64,000 nt of DNA from an uncultured Pelagibacteraceae bacterium. GTDB taxonomy: Bacteria; Pseudomonadota; Alphaproteobacteria; Pelagibacterales; AG-422-B15. The notes beneath the pieces are model-generated. The model was not told where the DNA came from and searched no databases. It was given only the letters and a program-made list of their open reading frames with translations. Within the stretch, counting starts at the first letter, position 1. Each line of letters starts with the position of its first letter. The position numbers and the translations under genes are program-made. Below, one piece after another: positions 49,711 through 59,093 of the stretch. The stretch covers positions 1 to 64,000 of the forward strand of contig CABYZQ010000005.1 in the NCBI GenBank assembly GCA_902523535.1, in the 5' to 3' direction.

Positions 49711-49929
49711 ATGATTAAGTTTTTAGTATTTTTTGTAATGGGTGCAGCTACTCTGTATTTCATAATACGCGCATTCGTAAACAGTGAACCAGGCAAAGTA
49801 GGAAGATTTTTAAAGGTAATTTTTGTAGCAGCAATTCTTTTTGGAATTATTTATTTTTTATTTAGAGGTAATTTAGGCTTCCTTGCCCCGTTAATAGGTC
49901 TCGCTAGAAGACTGCTGGTTGGGTTTTAA
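49711..49929 (+). CDS. Small membrane protein, 72 aa
   Basis: Two hydrophobic helices, 52 nt after the TPR gene and 3 nt before the next ORF. Confidence 0.65.
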   Translation: MIKFLVFFVMGAATLYFIIRAFVNSEPGKVGRFLKVIFVAAILFGIIYFLFRGNLGFLAPLIGLARRLLVGF

Positions 49930-49932
49930 AAG

Positions 49933-51594
49933 ATGGAACAATTGTTTAGGAAAATTTCAATAATCATCTTCTTTTTTATTTCATCGATTATTTTCTTTAC
50001 TTCGTGTGATAATGGTTCTGATCAGTCAGCTGCTTTTACAGGTGTTAGGGTTATAGATAATTCTTATTCTCCACCCGTTGTTCGAATAAATCCTGGTGGT
50101 AAAGTTCGGTTTAATAATTGGGGCAACAACCCTCACAATGTTATTGCTGTTGATGAAAGTTGGGGCTCCCTAGCAGAAATTCCTAAAGGGGATTATCTAG
50201 ATATAAATTATGAAAATGAGGGGTTATATAAATATTTATGCTCATTCCATGCTTCACCAGACGGAAAATGGGGCATGGTTGGTTCTGTTGTTGTAGGTGA
50301 TATAAATTATGAAGATTATACTAACTTTTCAAAAAAAGATGTGGTTTCTAGATTTACAGGGAATGTTAGGCATGTACCTGATAAATACGAAACTATTCAA
50401 GATGCTGTAAACGCTTCAAACCCAGGTGATCTTGTTTTAATCAAACCAGGTATTTATTACGAGGAAGTTGTTGTAAATGTTCCTTCAATCACGATAAGGG
50501 GTTGGGATAGAAATACAACAATCATCGATGGGGAGTTTGAAAGAGGTAATGGCATTTTAGTGGCTGGTGTCGATGGAGTAGTTATAGAAAATCTAACTGC
50601 AAGAAATGCATTACTGAATGGTTTTTATTGGGCGACAGTAAAAGGTTATAGGGGCTCTTATTTAACAGCGTATAATAATGGTGATTATGGTGTATACGCA
50701 TTTGACGCTGTCGACGGGGTTTTAGATCATTCTTATGCATCTGGCTCACCAGATGCAGGTTTTTATATTGGTCAATGTTATCCATGTGATGCAATCGTTC
50801 ATGATGTTATTTCTGAAAATAATGGACTCGGCTATTCAGGAACAAACTCGGGTGGATCTCTATATATTATAAGTTCAGTATTTAAAAATAATAAAGGTGG
50901 ATTAGCGCCCAATACTTTAGACTCGGAACTTTTACCACCTGAAAGAGAAACTTTTATTATTGGTAATCTTATTGAAAACAATAACAACACAGATGCCCCT
51001 GCAACCCAAGCAACTAACTTATCTCTTGGAAATGGAGTAGTTATTGCAGGAGGTAATAACAATATTATTAAAAATAATGTTATAGCCAATCACGATCTTT
51101 ATGGTGTTATTATAACAGCCACTGCAGATGTGAATTACTGGCCTGCGCATGGCAATCGGGTTGAAAGTAATTTGATTATAAATTCTAAAAGGGCTGATAT
51201 CGCATCTAGTGGCCTCTCTAATTTAGGTAACTGTTTTGAAAATAATTATTTCAACACTTCAATTCCACCCGGCTTACAAACACTCAACAAATGCGACTCT
51301 TCTTTCTATCCCTTAAGTGCAGATTTATCGGGTATGTGGTCATCTTTAGCGCGTGTAATTCAGACAAGTGATGGAAACTATGATCAAGGTGATTGGCGTA
51401 CATTTGAAGCACCCACTAACCAACCCAATATGCCCATTATGGATGAATTAATAAGTCTTGATTATAATAAAACATCATTGCCTGTTACAAAAATTTGGAG
51501 CTCAGTTAAGCCTGCAGTTGAGGTTTTTAGTCAATATGATTATGTTTTAGAAGAAATAGAGCTACCACAAGAAGCTAGAAACTATTTGAACTAA
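49933..51594 (+). CDS. Lipoprotein-like cupredoxin fused to NosD-like right-handed parallel beta-helix
   Basis: FFTSCDN lipobox-like start; NPHNV...YLCSFHASPDGKWGM type-1 copper ligand pattern; YETIQDAVNASNPGDLVLIKPGIYYEEVVV NosD-like helix. Confidence 0.85.
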   Translation: MEQLFRKISIIIFFFISSIIFFTSCDNGSDQSAAFTGVRVIDNSYSPPVVRINPGGKVRFNNWGNNPHNVIAVDESWGSLAEIPKGDYLDINYENEGLYKYLCSFHASPDGKWGMVGSVVVGDINYEDYTNFSKKDVVSRFTGNVRHVPDKYETIQDAVNASNPGDLVLIKPGIYYEEVVVNVPSITIRGWDRNTTIIDGEFERGNGILVAGVDGVVIENLTARNALLNGFYWATVKGYRGSYLTAYNNGDYGVYAFDAVDGVLDHSYASGSPDAGFYIGQCYPCDAIVHDVISENNGLGYSGTNSGGSLYIISSVFKNNKGGLAPNTLDSELLPPERETFIIGNLIENNNNTDAPATQATNLSLGNGVVIAGGNNNIIKNNVIANHDLYGVIITATADVNYWPAHGNRVESNLIINSKRADIASSGLSNLGNCFENNYFNTSIPPGLQTLNKCDSSFYPLSADLSGMWSSLARVIQTSDGNYDQGDWRTFEAPTNQPNMPIMDELISLDYNKTSLPVTKIWSSVKPAVEVFSQYDYVLEEIELPQEARNYLN

Positions 51595-51634
51595 TCCTCT
51601 AATTGTTTAACCTATAATTAGGAGATAATAATAA

Positions 51635-51955
51635 ATGCCTGGAGTTACTTTTTTTCCGTTAGAGGATGTTCCTTTCTTATCGCTCTTCTTTAATTTTTAT
51701 GGATATTACCTTCCAATCTTCTTGTATGCCACTTGGACGGCAACAGCCTTATTTGACTTACACATTGGAAAATATAGAAGTATTCCATCTAAAATAACTT
51801 GGACACTTATTTTAATGTTCATTCCTTTAGTTGGTCCACTTATTTATCATATGTTTGCAGCTAGGGAATTAGATGTTGTTATTAGAGCTACGATGATTTT
51901 TGGAGGTATTGCTGTTATGACAATCGTTTTTCTTTACCTTGGTTTCGCGCTTTAA
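51635..51955 (+). CDS. PLDc_N domain-like membrane protein, 106 aa
   Basis: IPSKITWTLILMFIPLVGPLIYHMFAA motif. Confidence 0.65.
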   Translation: MPGVTFFPLEDVPFLSLFFNFYGYYLPIFLYATWTATALFDLHIGKYRSIPSKITWTLILMFIPLVGPLIYHMFAARELDVVIRATMIFGGIAVMTIVFLYLGFAL

Positions 51956-51961
51956 ATAAAA

Positions 51962-52792
51962 GTGAAGTTCGACTCTCGTATAACGCCTATCAGAAGTAAT
52001 TTAGCTGCTTCTTCATATAAATATATTGTTAAAAGAGCAAAATATTCTAAAGGTACAAAATATACAGTGGCCTGTTCATTTGCACCCTTATATTCAGACA
52101 AAAAATCTAAATTAAGTACCCAACTTTTATTTGGAGAAGAGTGTATTGCTTATGAAGTATCCAAGGATTGGTCTTGGGTCCAATCATTAAGGGATCAATA
52201 TGTTGGATATACACCAACAGCTAATCTATCTAGAAAATTATTTAAGCCCACTCACAAAGTAACATCTCTTCGAACTTACATTTACAAAGAGCCTAATATC
52301 AAAAGTAAAGCCCTGTTTCACTTAAGCTTTAATTCAGTTTTAGAAGTAAAAAAGATTAAAGGAAAATTTTCACTCGTCAATGGAGTTGGCTGGTGTCCGA
52401 CAAGTGATTTATCTGCTATTGAACAGGAAGGTTTCAATAGGGTGGAACATGCAAAGCAGTATTTAAATACTCCTTACTTATGGGGAGGTCGAGACTCTTT
52501 GGGGGTAGACTGCTCGGGACTTATTCAAAATTTAGTACAAATTAATAATAAAATCTTTCCAAGAGATACTGATATGCAAGAAATTTTCATAACCAAAGAG
52601 ATTATGCATGAAAAAAAACTTAAGGCAGGAGATCTAATTTTTTGGGATGGCCATGTAGCTATGATGATTGATAATAAGAATATCATCCATGCTAATGCTT
52701 ATCACATGAAAACAGCAACAGAGTTATTAAGCGCTGCTAAAAAAAGAATATTCAAAACAAATGGAAAAATAAAAAAAATGGGAAGACTTTAG
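51962..52792 (+). CDS. NlpC/P60 family peptidase with SH3b-like N-terminal region (GTG start)
   Basis: YLWGGRDSLGVDCSGLIQ catalytic Cys; GDLIFWDGHVAMMID; GTG at 51962. Confidence 0.88.
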   Translation: MKFDSRITPIRSNLAASSYKYIVKRAKYSKGTKYTVACSFAPLYSDKKSKLSTQLLFGEECIAYEVSKDWSWVQSLRDQYVGYTPTANLSRKLFKPTHKVTSLRTYIYKEPNIKSKALFHLSFNSVLEVKKIKGKFSLVNGVGWCPTSDLSAIEQEGFNRVEHAKQYLNTPYLWGGRDSLGVDCSGLIQNLVQINNKIFPRDTDMQEIFITKEIMHEKKLKAGDLIFWDGHVAMMIDNKNIIHANAYHMKTATELLSAAKKRIFKTNGKIKKMGRL

Positions 52793-52793
52793 A

Positions 52794-54125
52794 CTAACTA
52801 AAGTTAAATTTATTTCTTATAAACCAGAGAAGTATTAGTGAAGGTATTACCATTAAGGCAGTAATTATAAAGAATGTTCCCCAATCACCCTGCAGCCAAT
52901 CTACAAGTGAACCTGATGAGGATGCCATAAGGGTTCTGCCAGCAGTTCCAAGAGAGGCAAGAAGGGCATACTGTGTCGCAGTATAAGTACGGTCAACAAG
53001 TAAAGAAATAAACGTAACAAAAGCAACGGTTGCAAACGCAGCAGCAAGGTCATCAAGAAGTACAGCAGCAGCAAATAATAATTCAGACTTATCTGACCAT
53101 GCCATAAAGCTGAACATTATATTTGTGATAGCCATTGCTATGCCTGATATAAATAAGGCTTTTACAACTCCAGATTTAATGGCAAACCATCCTCCCAAAA
53201 GAGTAAATGTGATAGTTGTAATCCATCCGAGACCTTTTGAATAAATTGCAATATCGGATTTTGAAAATCCCATCTCGTCATAAAATATAATGGACATTCT
53301 TCCAAGAAAAGCCTCACCAATTTTAAAAAGGAAAATGAATCCAATAATTAAGAAGCTAATGGTCACACCATTTTTTTTAAAGAAGCTAGTTAGTGGACTG
53401 ATAATTGTGCTTAAAAACCAAGCTGATAATCCAGCTGCTTTAAATTTATCTTGATCTTGCTTTTGGGCATTTTGTCTATCATTAGATGTGTCTTCGGGAA
53501 TAAAAAGTAATCCAATATTAAATAAAAGAATTAATAGGCAAAGAAATATAAAAGTGAGCTGCCAGTAATTTGTAAATCCAACCACTTCTAAATAATCGGC
53601 AACAAATAAAGTTAACATTCCTCCAATTTTATAACCTGTCCACCATCCAACTACAGCAATCGATGCGCCTGCAGCCATTGATGCTTTTTCATTTGCAGAT
53701 ATTTGTTCAATTCTAAGAGCGTCAATTGTAATATCTTGTGATGCTGACGAAATTGCAATTAATAACCCCAAGAAAATAATAACTTCAAGATTATTTATTG
53801 GACTGAGAAAACTCCAACAAATAAGACTGCATAAGATTATTAGTTGAAGAGATATTATCCATGATTTTCTATGACCTATTTTATTTGTTAGAAATGGAAT
53901 TTTTATTCTATCAATTAAAGGAGCCCACAAAAAGTTAATTGCATAAACTCCAAAAATTAAACCTGCCCATCCAATAGTACTTCTTGAAAGTTCAAAGTCT
54001 TTTAACCAAAGTGACAGCGCACTGCCAATTATTACCCACGGAAAACCACTGATAGCACCCAAAAGTAAAATGCGAAGCATTCTGTTATCAAAATAAATTG
54101 ATAAGCTAACATTTTCTTTTGTCAT
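52794..54125 (-). CDS. AmpG-like MFS transporter
   Basis: LLLGAISGFPWVIIGSALSLWLKD; SASQDITIDALRIE. Confidence 0.85.
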   Translation of the reverse strand: MTKENVSLSIYFDNRMLRILLLGAISGFPWVIIGSALSLWLKDFELSRSTIGWAGLIFGVYAINFLWAPLIDRIKIPFLTNKIGHRKSWIISLQLIILCSLICWSFLSPINNLEVIIFLGLLIAISSASQDITIDALRIEQISANEKASMAAGASIAVVGWWTGYKIGGMLTLFVADYLEVVGFTNYWQLTFIFLCLLILLFNIGLLFIPEDTSNDRQNAQKQDQDKFKAAGLSAWFLSTIISPLTSFFKKNGVTISFLIIGFIFLFKIGEAFLGRMSIIFYDEMGFSKSDIAIYSKGLGWITTITFTLLGGWFAIKSGVVKALFISGIAMAITNIMFSFMAWSDKSELLFAAAVLLDDLAAAFATVAFVTFISLLVDRTYTATQYALLASLGTAGRTLMASSSGSLVDWLQGDWGTFFIITALMVIPSLILLWFIRNKFNFS

Positions 54126-54187
54126 ACTAAATGAGAATAAGGTTTAGAGCCTACAGCAGTCAATTAATATATTAGGTAATTATTAAT

Positions 54188-54742
54188 TTATTCAATCGGA
54201 GCAGGATTATCGCTGAAACTTCTTAAATAAAGAATAACATTTGCTCGGTCTTTAGCTTTCTTCAGTCCAACAAATGACATTTTAGTCCCTTGAATATATT
54301 TTTTCGGATTGATCAAATAACTATTTAATTGTTCGAATGTCCAATCACCCTCAAAAGCTGCCATCGCGCTGGAATATTTATAATCATCTTTTGAACCAAT
54401 ATCCTTATTAACAATATTCCATAGTCCTGGACCAATTTTATTAGCGCCACCTTTTTCCATAACGTGACACTGTGAACATTTTTTAAAAACTTTTTTACCC
54501 TTATCTAGATCAGCGCTAGCAAGAAGAACTTGAATAGGGTCTTCTGTGGGAGCTTGGACAACTGCCTCGGTTGATGTTGCAGCTGCATCCATTAATATTT
54601 CATCGCCACCTTCTACTTGATAAGCCGCTACCTTCGGTTTTTCAACGTGATAGAGTATTTCACTAAAGTTAGCCAGGCCAATAAATACAAGCGCTACAAC
54701 TAAAACGCAGGCAACAATTTTATTAATTTCAAATGAATCCAT
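54188..54742 (-). CDS. Membrane-anchored class I cytochrome c (CycM/c552-like)
   Basis: N-terminal TM anchor; CSQCHVMEKGGANKIGPGLWNIVN; GTKMSFVGLKK. Confidence 0.9.
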   Translation of the reverse strand: MDSFEINKIVACVLVVALVFIGLANFSEILYHVEKPKVAAYQVEGGDEILMDAAATSTEAVVQAPTEDPIQVLLASADLDKGKKVFKKCSQCHVMEKGGANKIGPGLWNIVNKDIGSKDDYKYSSAMAAFEGDWTFEQLNSYLINPKKYIQGTKMSFVGLKKAKDRANVILYLRSFSDNPAPIE

Positions 54743-54832
54743 AATGTTTTTTTCGCAGAATATATGATATTAATTAAACATTATTCTAATTTATTCAAGT
54801 TATTATGCGTCTTCTAGTCGCATAAAATCATT

Positions 54833-55573
54833 ATGATTACACAAGAAAATACAGCAATTATTATACCTGCAAGACTTCAAGCAAGCAGACTTCCAAATAA
54901 ACCTTTACTTGAAATCCATGGCAAACCAATGATTCAACATGTTTGGGAAAAAGCTGTTTTATCTCAGCTTGGTGAGGTTCTTGTCGCTACGGATAGTCAA
55001 GACATTAAAAATTTAATTGAGGGTTTGGGGGGCAATGCATGTATGACATCAGCAAAACATACATCTGGTACCGATCGAATATATGAGGCCTTAAATAAAT
55101 TTGATCTAGATCAAAGGATAGAATTTATAATTAATTTACAAGGTGATCTTCCAACAATAAATTCAGAAGCCCTCAGTAATGTGCTCAGTTTAATTGAAGA
55201 AGAGGGATCTGAAATGGGTACATTAGCATCCGTTTTTAAGGATAAGTCAGAAATTAAAAAAAACCAGGTTGTTAAAGTATTTTGTGACTATAAAGAAAAT
55301 GTAAATTCTACTCTGGCTTTAAACTTCATCAGAAAGAATGATAATTATGATGAAAATAAATTATATCACCACATTGGAATTTATTCTTTTAGAAGAGAGA
55401 CACTTAAAAAGTTTGTTACTTTATCTCAGACTGAAAGAGAGAATAATGAAAAGCTCGAACAATTAAGAGCTTTAGATAATAATATAAAAATAAAAGTTGG
55501 TTTCATTGACTTTTTTCCTTTGGGAGTTGATACTCCTGATGATTTAGAGGAAATTAAAAAGATTATAAAGTGA
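54833..55573 (+). CDS. kdsB: 3-deoxy-manno-octulosonate cytidylyltransferase
   Basis: IIPARLQASRLPNKPLLEIHGKPMIQHVWE; NLQGDLPTI. Confidence 0.95.
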   Translation: MITQENTAIIIPARLQASRLPNKPLLEIHGKPMIQHVWEKAVLSQLGEVLVATDSQDIKNLIEGLGGNACMTSAKHTSGTDRIYEALNKFDLDQRIEFIINLQGDLPTINSEALSNVLSLIEEEGSEMGTLASVFKDKSEIKKNQVVKVFCDYKENVNSTLALNFIRKNDNYDENKLYHHIGIYSFRRETLKKFVTLSQTERENNEKLEQLRALDNNIKIKVGFIDFFPLGVDTPDDLEEIKKIIK

Positions 55574-56406
55574 TGAAAAAAATATCTTACCAAGGTGAAT
55601 TAGGCGCTTACTCGCATTTAGCATGCAATGAAGCTATGGCAGACTATGAGTCGGTACCCTGTCGAACTTTTGAGGCAGCATTAAATTGTGTTAGAGAAGA
55701 GGAAGCAGATTTAGCAATGATACCAGTTGAAAACTCAGTTGCTGGTCGTGTAGCTGATATTCATTACTTACTAGGAGATTACGATCTCAAAATTTATGCT
55801 GAACATTTTCAGGAAGTAAAGCATCAGTTGCTTGCTAAAAAAGGAACTTCCATTGATGAAATAAAATTTGTAAGAAGTCATTCAATGGCAATTGGCCAAT
55901 GTCAGACAGCAATACAAAGATTAGACCTTAAGCCCATTGTTATGGCTGATACCGCTGGGTCTGCCAAATATATAAGTGAGACGGGTACGAATGAGGACTC
56001 TGCGATCGCCTCCCATTTAGCTGCAGAAATTTATGGATTAGAGATTTTAGAGTCAGATATTCAAGACATGAAGCATAACACAACACGATTTCTCGTTATG
56101 TCAAAAGGCGCACAGCAGAAAAGAGATGTAAAAAAATCATATTTAACTAGCTGTATTTTTGAAGTTAGAAGTGTTCCTTCAGCTTTATATAAAGCCCTTG
56201 GAGGCTTTGCAACTAACGGAGTGAACTTAACAAAGCTCGAGAGCTTTATTGTTGATGGTGATTTCAACAAAGCACAGTTTTATATCGATCTTGATGGTCA
56301 CGTTGATGACAGTTCTGTTAAAGGAGCTCTTGAAGAGTTGTCATTCTATACAGAAAAACTTCAGGTTCTTGGCGTTTACCCAAAACATTCTTACAGGAAC
56401 CAGTAA
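55570..56406 (+). CDS. pheA: Prephenate dehydratase
   Basis: YQGELGAYSHLA; HNTTRFLVM; ACT domain with LTKLESF. Confidence 0.94.
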   Translation: MMKKISYQGELGAYSHLACNEAMADYESVPCRTFEAALNCVREEEADLAMIPVENSVAGRVADIHYLLGDYDLKIYAEHFQEVKHQLLAKKGTSIDEIKFVRSHSMAIGQCQTAIQRLDLKPIVMADTAGSAKYISETGTNEDSAIASHLAAEIYGLEILESDIQDMKHNTTRFLVMSKGAQQKRDVKKSYLTSCIFEVRSVPSALYKALGGFATNGVNLTKLESFIVDGDFNKAQFYIDLDGHVDDSSVKGALEELSFYTEKLQVLGVYPKHSYRNQ

Positions 56407-56407
56407 T

Positions 56408-57331
56408 TTATTTACTGTGTAACCATTCAACAATAAGTTGATGTGCTACAGCCATAGCGGGAGGAATCCAGATTCTTTCAGGACTCTTGCCAACAAAAAT
56501 TCGATTTATATCTTCGCGAGATAACCAAACTGCATGTTCAATCTCATCTTCATCTAAATTAGTTTTGTCATCATCTACATTTGAAAAACATCCGATCATC
56601 AATTGTGAAGAAAAAGGCCATGGCTGCGTAAATTTGTACTCAACACTATTTACATTAAGGCCTACCTCTTCTTTCACTTCCCTTATAACTGCATCTTCAA
56701 TAGTTTCTCCAGGTTCGAGAAAGCCAGCCAGAGCAGAGTACATTCTTGGGGGAAAAATCGACTGACGTCCTAAAAGACATTTTTCATTATAAATGGGTAG
56801 CATGATAACAACAGGGTCCACGCGAGGGAATAATTCGGTCTTGCATTTAACACAAATTTTTTTAGAGCCAGCATCGACTGTTTTAAGTTTTGAATTTTCA
56901 CACCGAGTACAAAAAATATTAACAGCATTCCACTCCACCATTGATTTGGCTTGAGCAAGAATTCCTGTATCTTCAGGTGATAGGCTTTGTGCAATAGATC
57001 TTAAATCGATAAATTTACATCCAATAAAAACTTCTATATCAAAATGACTACGCTCCCTAGTAATATCTATAGCATAATATTTTATATTTTTCATTTCACC
57101 GAGAAAGATAATCTGACAGGCTTCAAAGTGTTTCTTAATCGAGTCGAACTTAGCTAAATATATTGTAGAATTACTTCCTGGTTCTTTGCTTACTTGAATG
57201 AGAGGCTTGCCAGAGTCAAAAATAATATATCTCGCATCAGAGCTGCTCATTGAGGTTTTTTGCCACTCTTTATCACTTCTAATACTAGACATTCTATCTA
57301 GAGGATTATTTGCAAATACAATTTTACTCAT
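56408..57331 (-). CDS. nudC: NADH pyrophosphatase (Nudix)
   Basis: Zn ribbon CTRC..CVKC and Nudix box GFLEPGETIEDAVIREVKEEVGL. Confidence 0.95.
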   Translation of the reverse strand: MSKIVFANNPLDRMSSIRSDKEWQKTSMSSSDARYIIFDSGKPLIQVSKEPGSNSTIYLAKFDSIKKHFEACQIIFLGEMKNIKYYAIDITRERSHFDIEVFIGCKFIDLRSIAQSLSPEDTGILAQAKSMVEWNAVNIFCTRCENSKLKTVDAGSKKICVKCKTELFPRVDPVVIMLPIYNEKCLLGRQSIFPPRMYSALAGFLEPGETIEDAVIREVKEEVGLNVNSVEYKFTQPWPFSSQLMIGCFSNVDDDKTNLDEDEIEHAVWLSREDINRIFVGKSPERIWIPPAMAVAHQLIVEWLHSK

Positions 57332-57372
57332 GATTTTATTTATTTAATAAACAACATTTAATGATCGTATGC

Positions 57373-57378
57373 TACAAT
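57373..57378 (+). promoter_or_regulatory. Putative -10 element (TACAAT) of the SRP RNA gene
   Basis: TACAAT about 6 nt upstream of the predicted RNA 5' end. Confidence 0.4.
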
Positions 57379-57382
57379 ATTT

Positions 57383-57474
57383 TGGGAGATTGAGTAGACA
57401 AGTTATTCGCCAATCCGGTCAGGTCTGAAAAGAAGCAGCCGCAACGATGATATTTGGGTTACTTTAATCTCCCA
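57383..57474 (+). ncRNA. ffs: Bacterial small signal recognition particle RNA (4.5S type)
   Basis: Canonical core GGTCAGGTCTGAAAAGAAGCAGCC and terminal pairing GGGAGATT/AATCTCCC; directly upstream of dnaX. Confidence 0.92.
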
Positions 57475-57492
57475 CAGAATTAATATAAATAG

Positions 57493-58764
57493 ATGTCAGA
57501 ACAAATAAACTTACCAATCCCTCTAAAATATCGGCCATTAAAGTTTAGTGAACTTATTGGTCAAAACCTCATGTCTCAAACTATTCAAAAAGCAATTGAG
57601 ACAGACCGTATTGCCAATGCGTATTTGCTTACAGGCGTGAGAGGTGTTGGAAAAACTACAACAGCAAGGATTATTGCTAAATCATTAAATTGTATGAAAA
57701 TAGATTCAAATGATGAAAAAGAACCATGCGGTGTTTGTGAAAATTGTATTGCTATAACAGAGTCCAGGAGCGTTGATGTATATGAAATGGACGCAGCATC
57801 TCGAACAGGTATTGCTGACATTAGAGAGTTGATCGAAGGCGTCCAGTACTCACCTGTATCTTCGAAGTATAAGGTTTATATAATTGATGAAGTTCACATG
57901 TTATCTACAGCAGCTTTCAATGGCTTGCTTAAGACTTTAGAAGAGCCACCGCCACATGTTAAATTTATTTTTGCTACAACTGAAGTAAGAAAGATCCCAA
58001 CAACAATTTTATCTAGATGTCAAAGATATGATCTTAAACGAGTTGAACCTGAAGAATTGGTTGTATTCCTAAAAAAGATTTGTGATATGGAAAGTGTGCA
58101 ATTTGACAATGGATCTTTAAAAATTATTGCACGAGCAGCTGATGGCTCAGTTCGAGATGGATTATCAATTTTAGATCAATCCATTACATTTTCTGATAAA
58201 GAGTTAACAGAAAGCAAAGTAAAAGAAATGATAGGGTTGAATGATCCTACAGAAATAATTGATTTTATAAAATTGCTGACTTCAGGTGAGACCATCAAGT
58301 GTATTGAAATGATCAATTCTTTTTATGATAATGGAGCTGATCCATCTGTAATTGTTCGTGATCTAATTTCATCCGTTCATGATATCTCAATGGTAAAAAT
58401 AAGTGCTGATCAAGGTGTTAAAAACTCGCTGACTGAAGCGGAGTATAAAGAAGTTAAGGAAATAGCAGATAATGTTGATTTACCGACACTTTCAATGTTT
58501 TGGCAAATGCTAAATAAAGGACTGGGTGAGGTATCAGAATCATTTTCTCCAATTTCTGCTCTCGAAATGCTGATAATTAGAATTATTTATTTAAATGATA
58601 TTCCTAAACCCGATCAGCTGATTGGAAATTTAAACAATTTGGTTGAAAATGAGGCCAATAACATAGAGAGTATAAAAGTTAGAGAATCTAAAGAAATGGA
58701 CCCAAAACTGAGGGAAATCGTTGATTTTTTTCCTGGCACGAAGGTGGAGAATTTAGAAGAATAG
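57493..58764 (+). CDS. dnaX: DNA polymerase III subunit DnaX, short (423 aa)
   Basis: YRPLKFSELIGQ, GVRGVGKTTTARI, CGVCENC, DEVHMLS, LEEPPPHVKFIFATTE. Confidence 0.95.
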   Translation: MSEQINLPIPLKYRPLKFSELIGQNLMSQTIQKAIETDRIANAYLLTGVRGVGKTTTARIIAKSLNCMKIDSNDEKEPCGVCENCIAITESRSVDVYEMDAASRTGIADIRELIEGVQYSPVSSKYKVYIIDEVHMLSTAAFNGLLKTLEEPPPHVKFIFATTEVRKIPTTILSRCQRYDLKRVEPEELVVFLKKICDMESVQFDNGSLKIIARAADGSVRDGLSILDQSITFSDKELTESKVKEMIGLNDPTEIIDFIKLLTSGETIKCIEMINSFYDNGADPSVIVRDLISSVHDISMVKISADQGVKNSLTEAEYKEVKEIADNVDLPTLSMFWQMLNKGLGEVSESFSPISALEMLIIRIIYLNDIPKPDQLIGNLNNLVENEANNIESIKVRESKEMDPKLREIVDFFPGTKVENLEE

Positions 58765-58768
58765 AAGC

Positions 58769-59092
58769 ATGAATAATTTTAACAACATGATCAAGCAAGC
58801 CCAAGAGCTTCAACAGAAAATGGCAGACGCACAACATAAAGTTGAGACACTTGAGGCAGAAGGCGTTGCTGGTGGAGGAATTGTAAAGGTTACAATTAAT
58901 GGAAAGAACAATGTAACCTCAATCAACATCGATGACAGTGTCATTGATAAGAATGAAAAAGAAATATTAGAAGATCTTATTATGGCAGCATTTAATGATG
59001 CTAAAGAAAAAATACAAAAGAAGATAGCTGATGAAATGAGTTCAGTTACTGGAGGATTAAAGCTTCCCCCAGGAATGAAACTACCTTTTTAA
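58769..59092 (+). CDS. ybaB: YbaB/EbfC family nucleoid-associated protein
   Basis: MNNFNNMIKQAQELQQKM; between dnaX and recR. Confidence 0.94.
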   Translation: MNNFNNMIKQAQELQQKMADAQHKVETLEAEGVAGGGIVKVTINGKNNVTSINIDDSVIDKNEKEILEDLIMAAFNDAKEKIQKKIADEMSSVTGGLKLPPGMKLPF

Positions 59093-59093
59093 A

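Noticed and set aside
48217-52792. Integrated mobile element in the 48-53 kb region
   Set aside because: No integrase, transposase, direct-repeat ends or tRNA attachment site seen; simply an accessory gene cluster.
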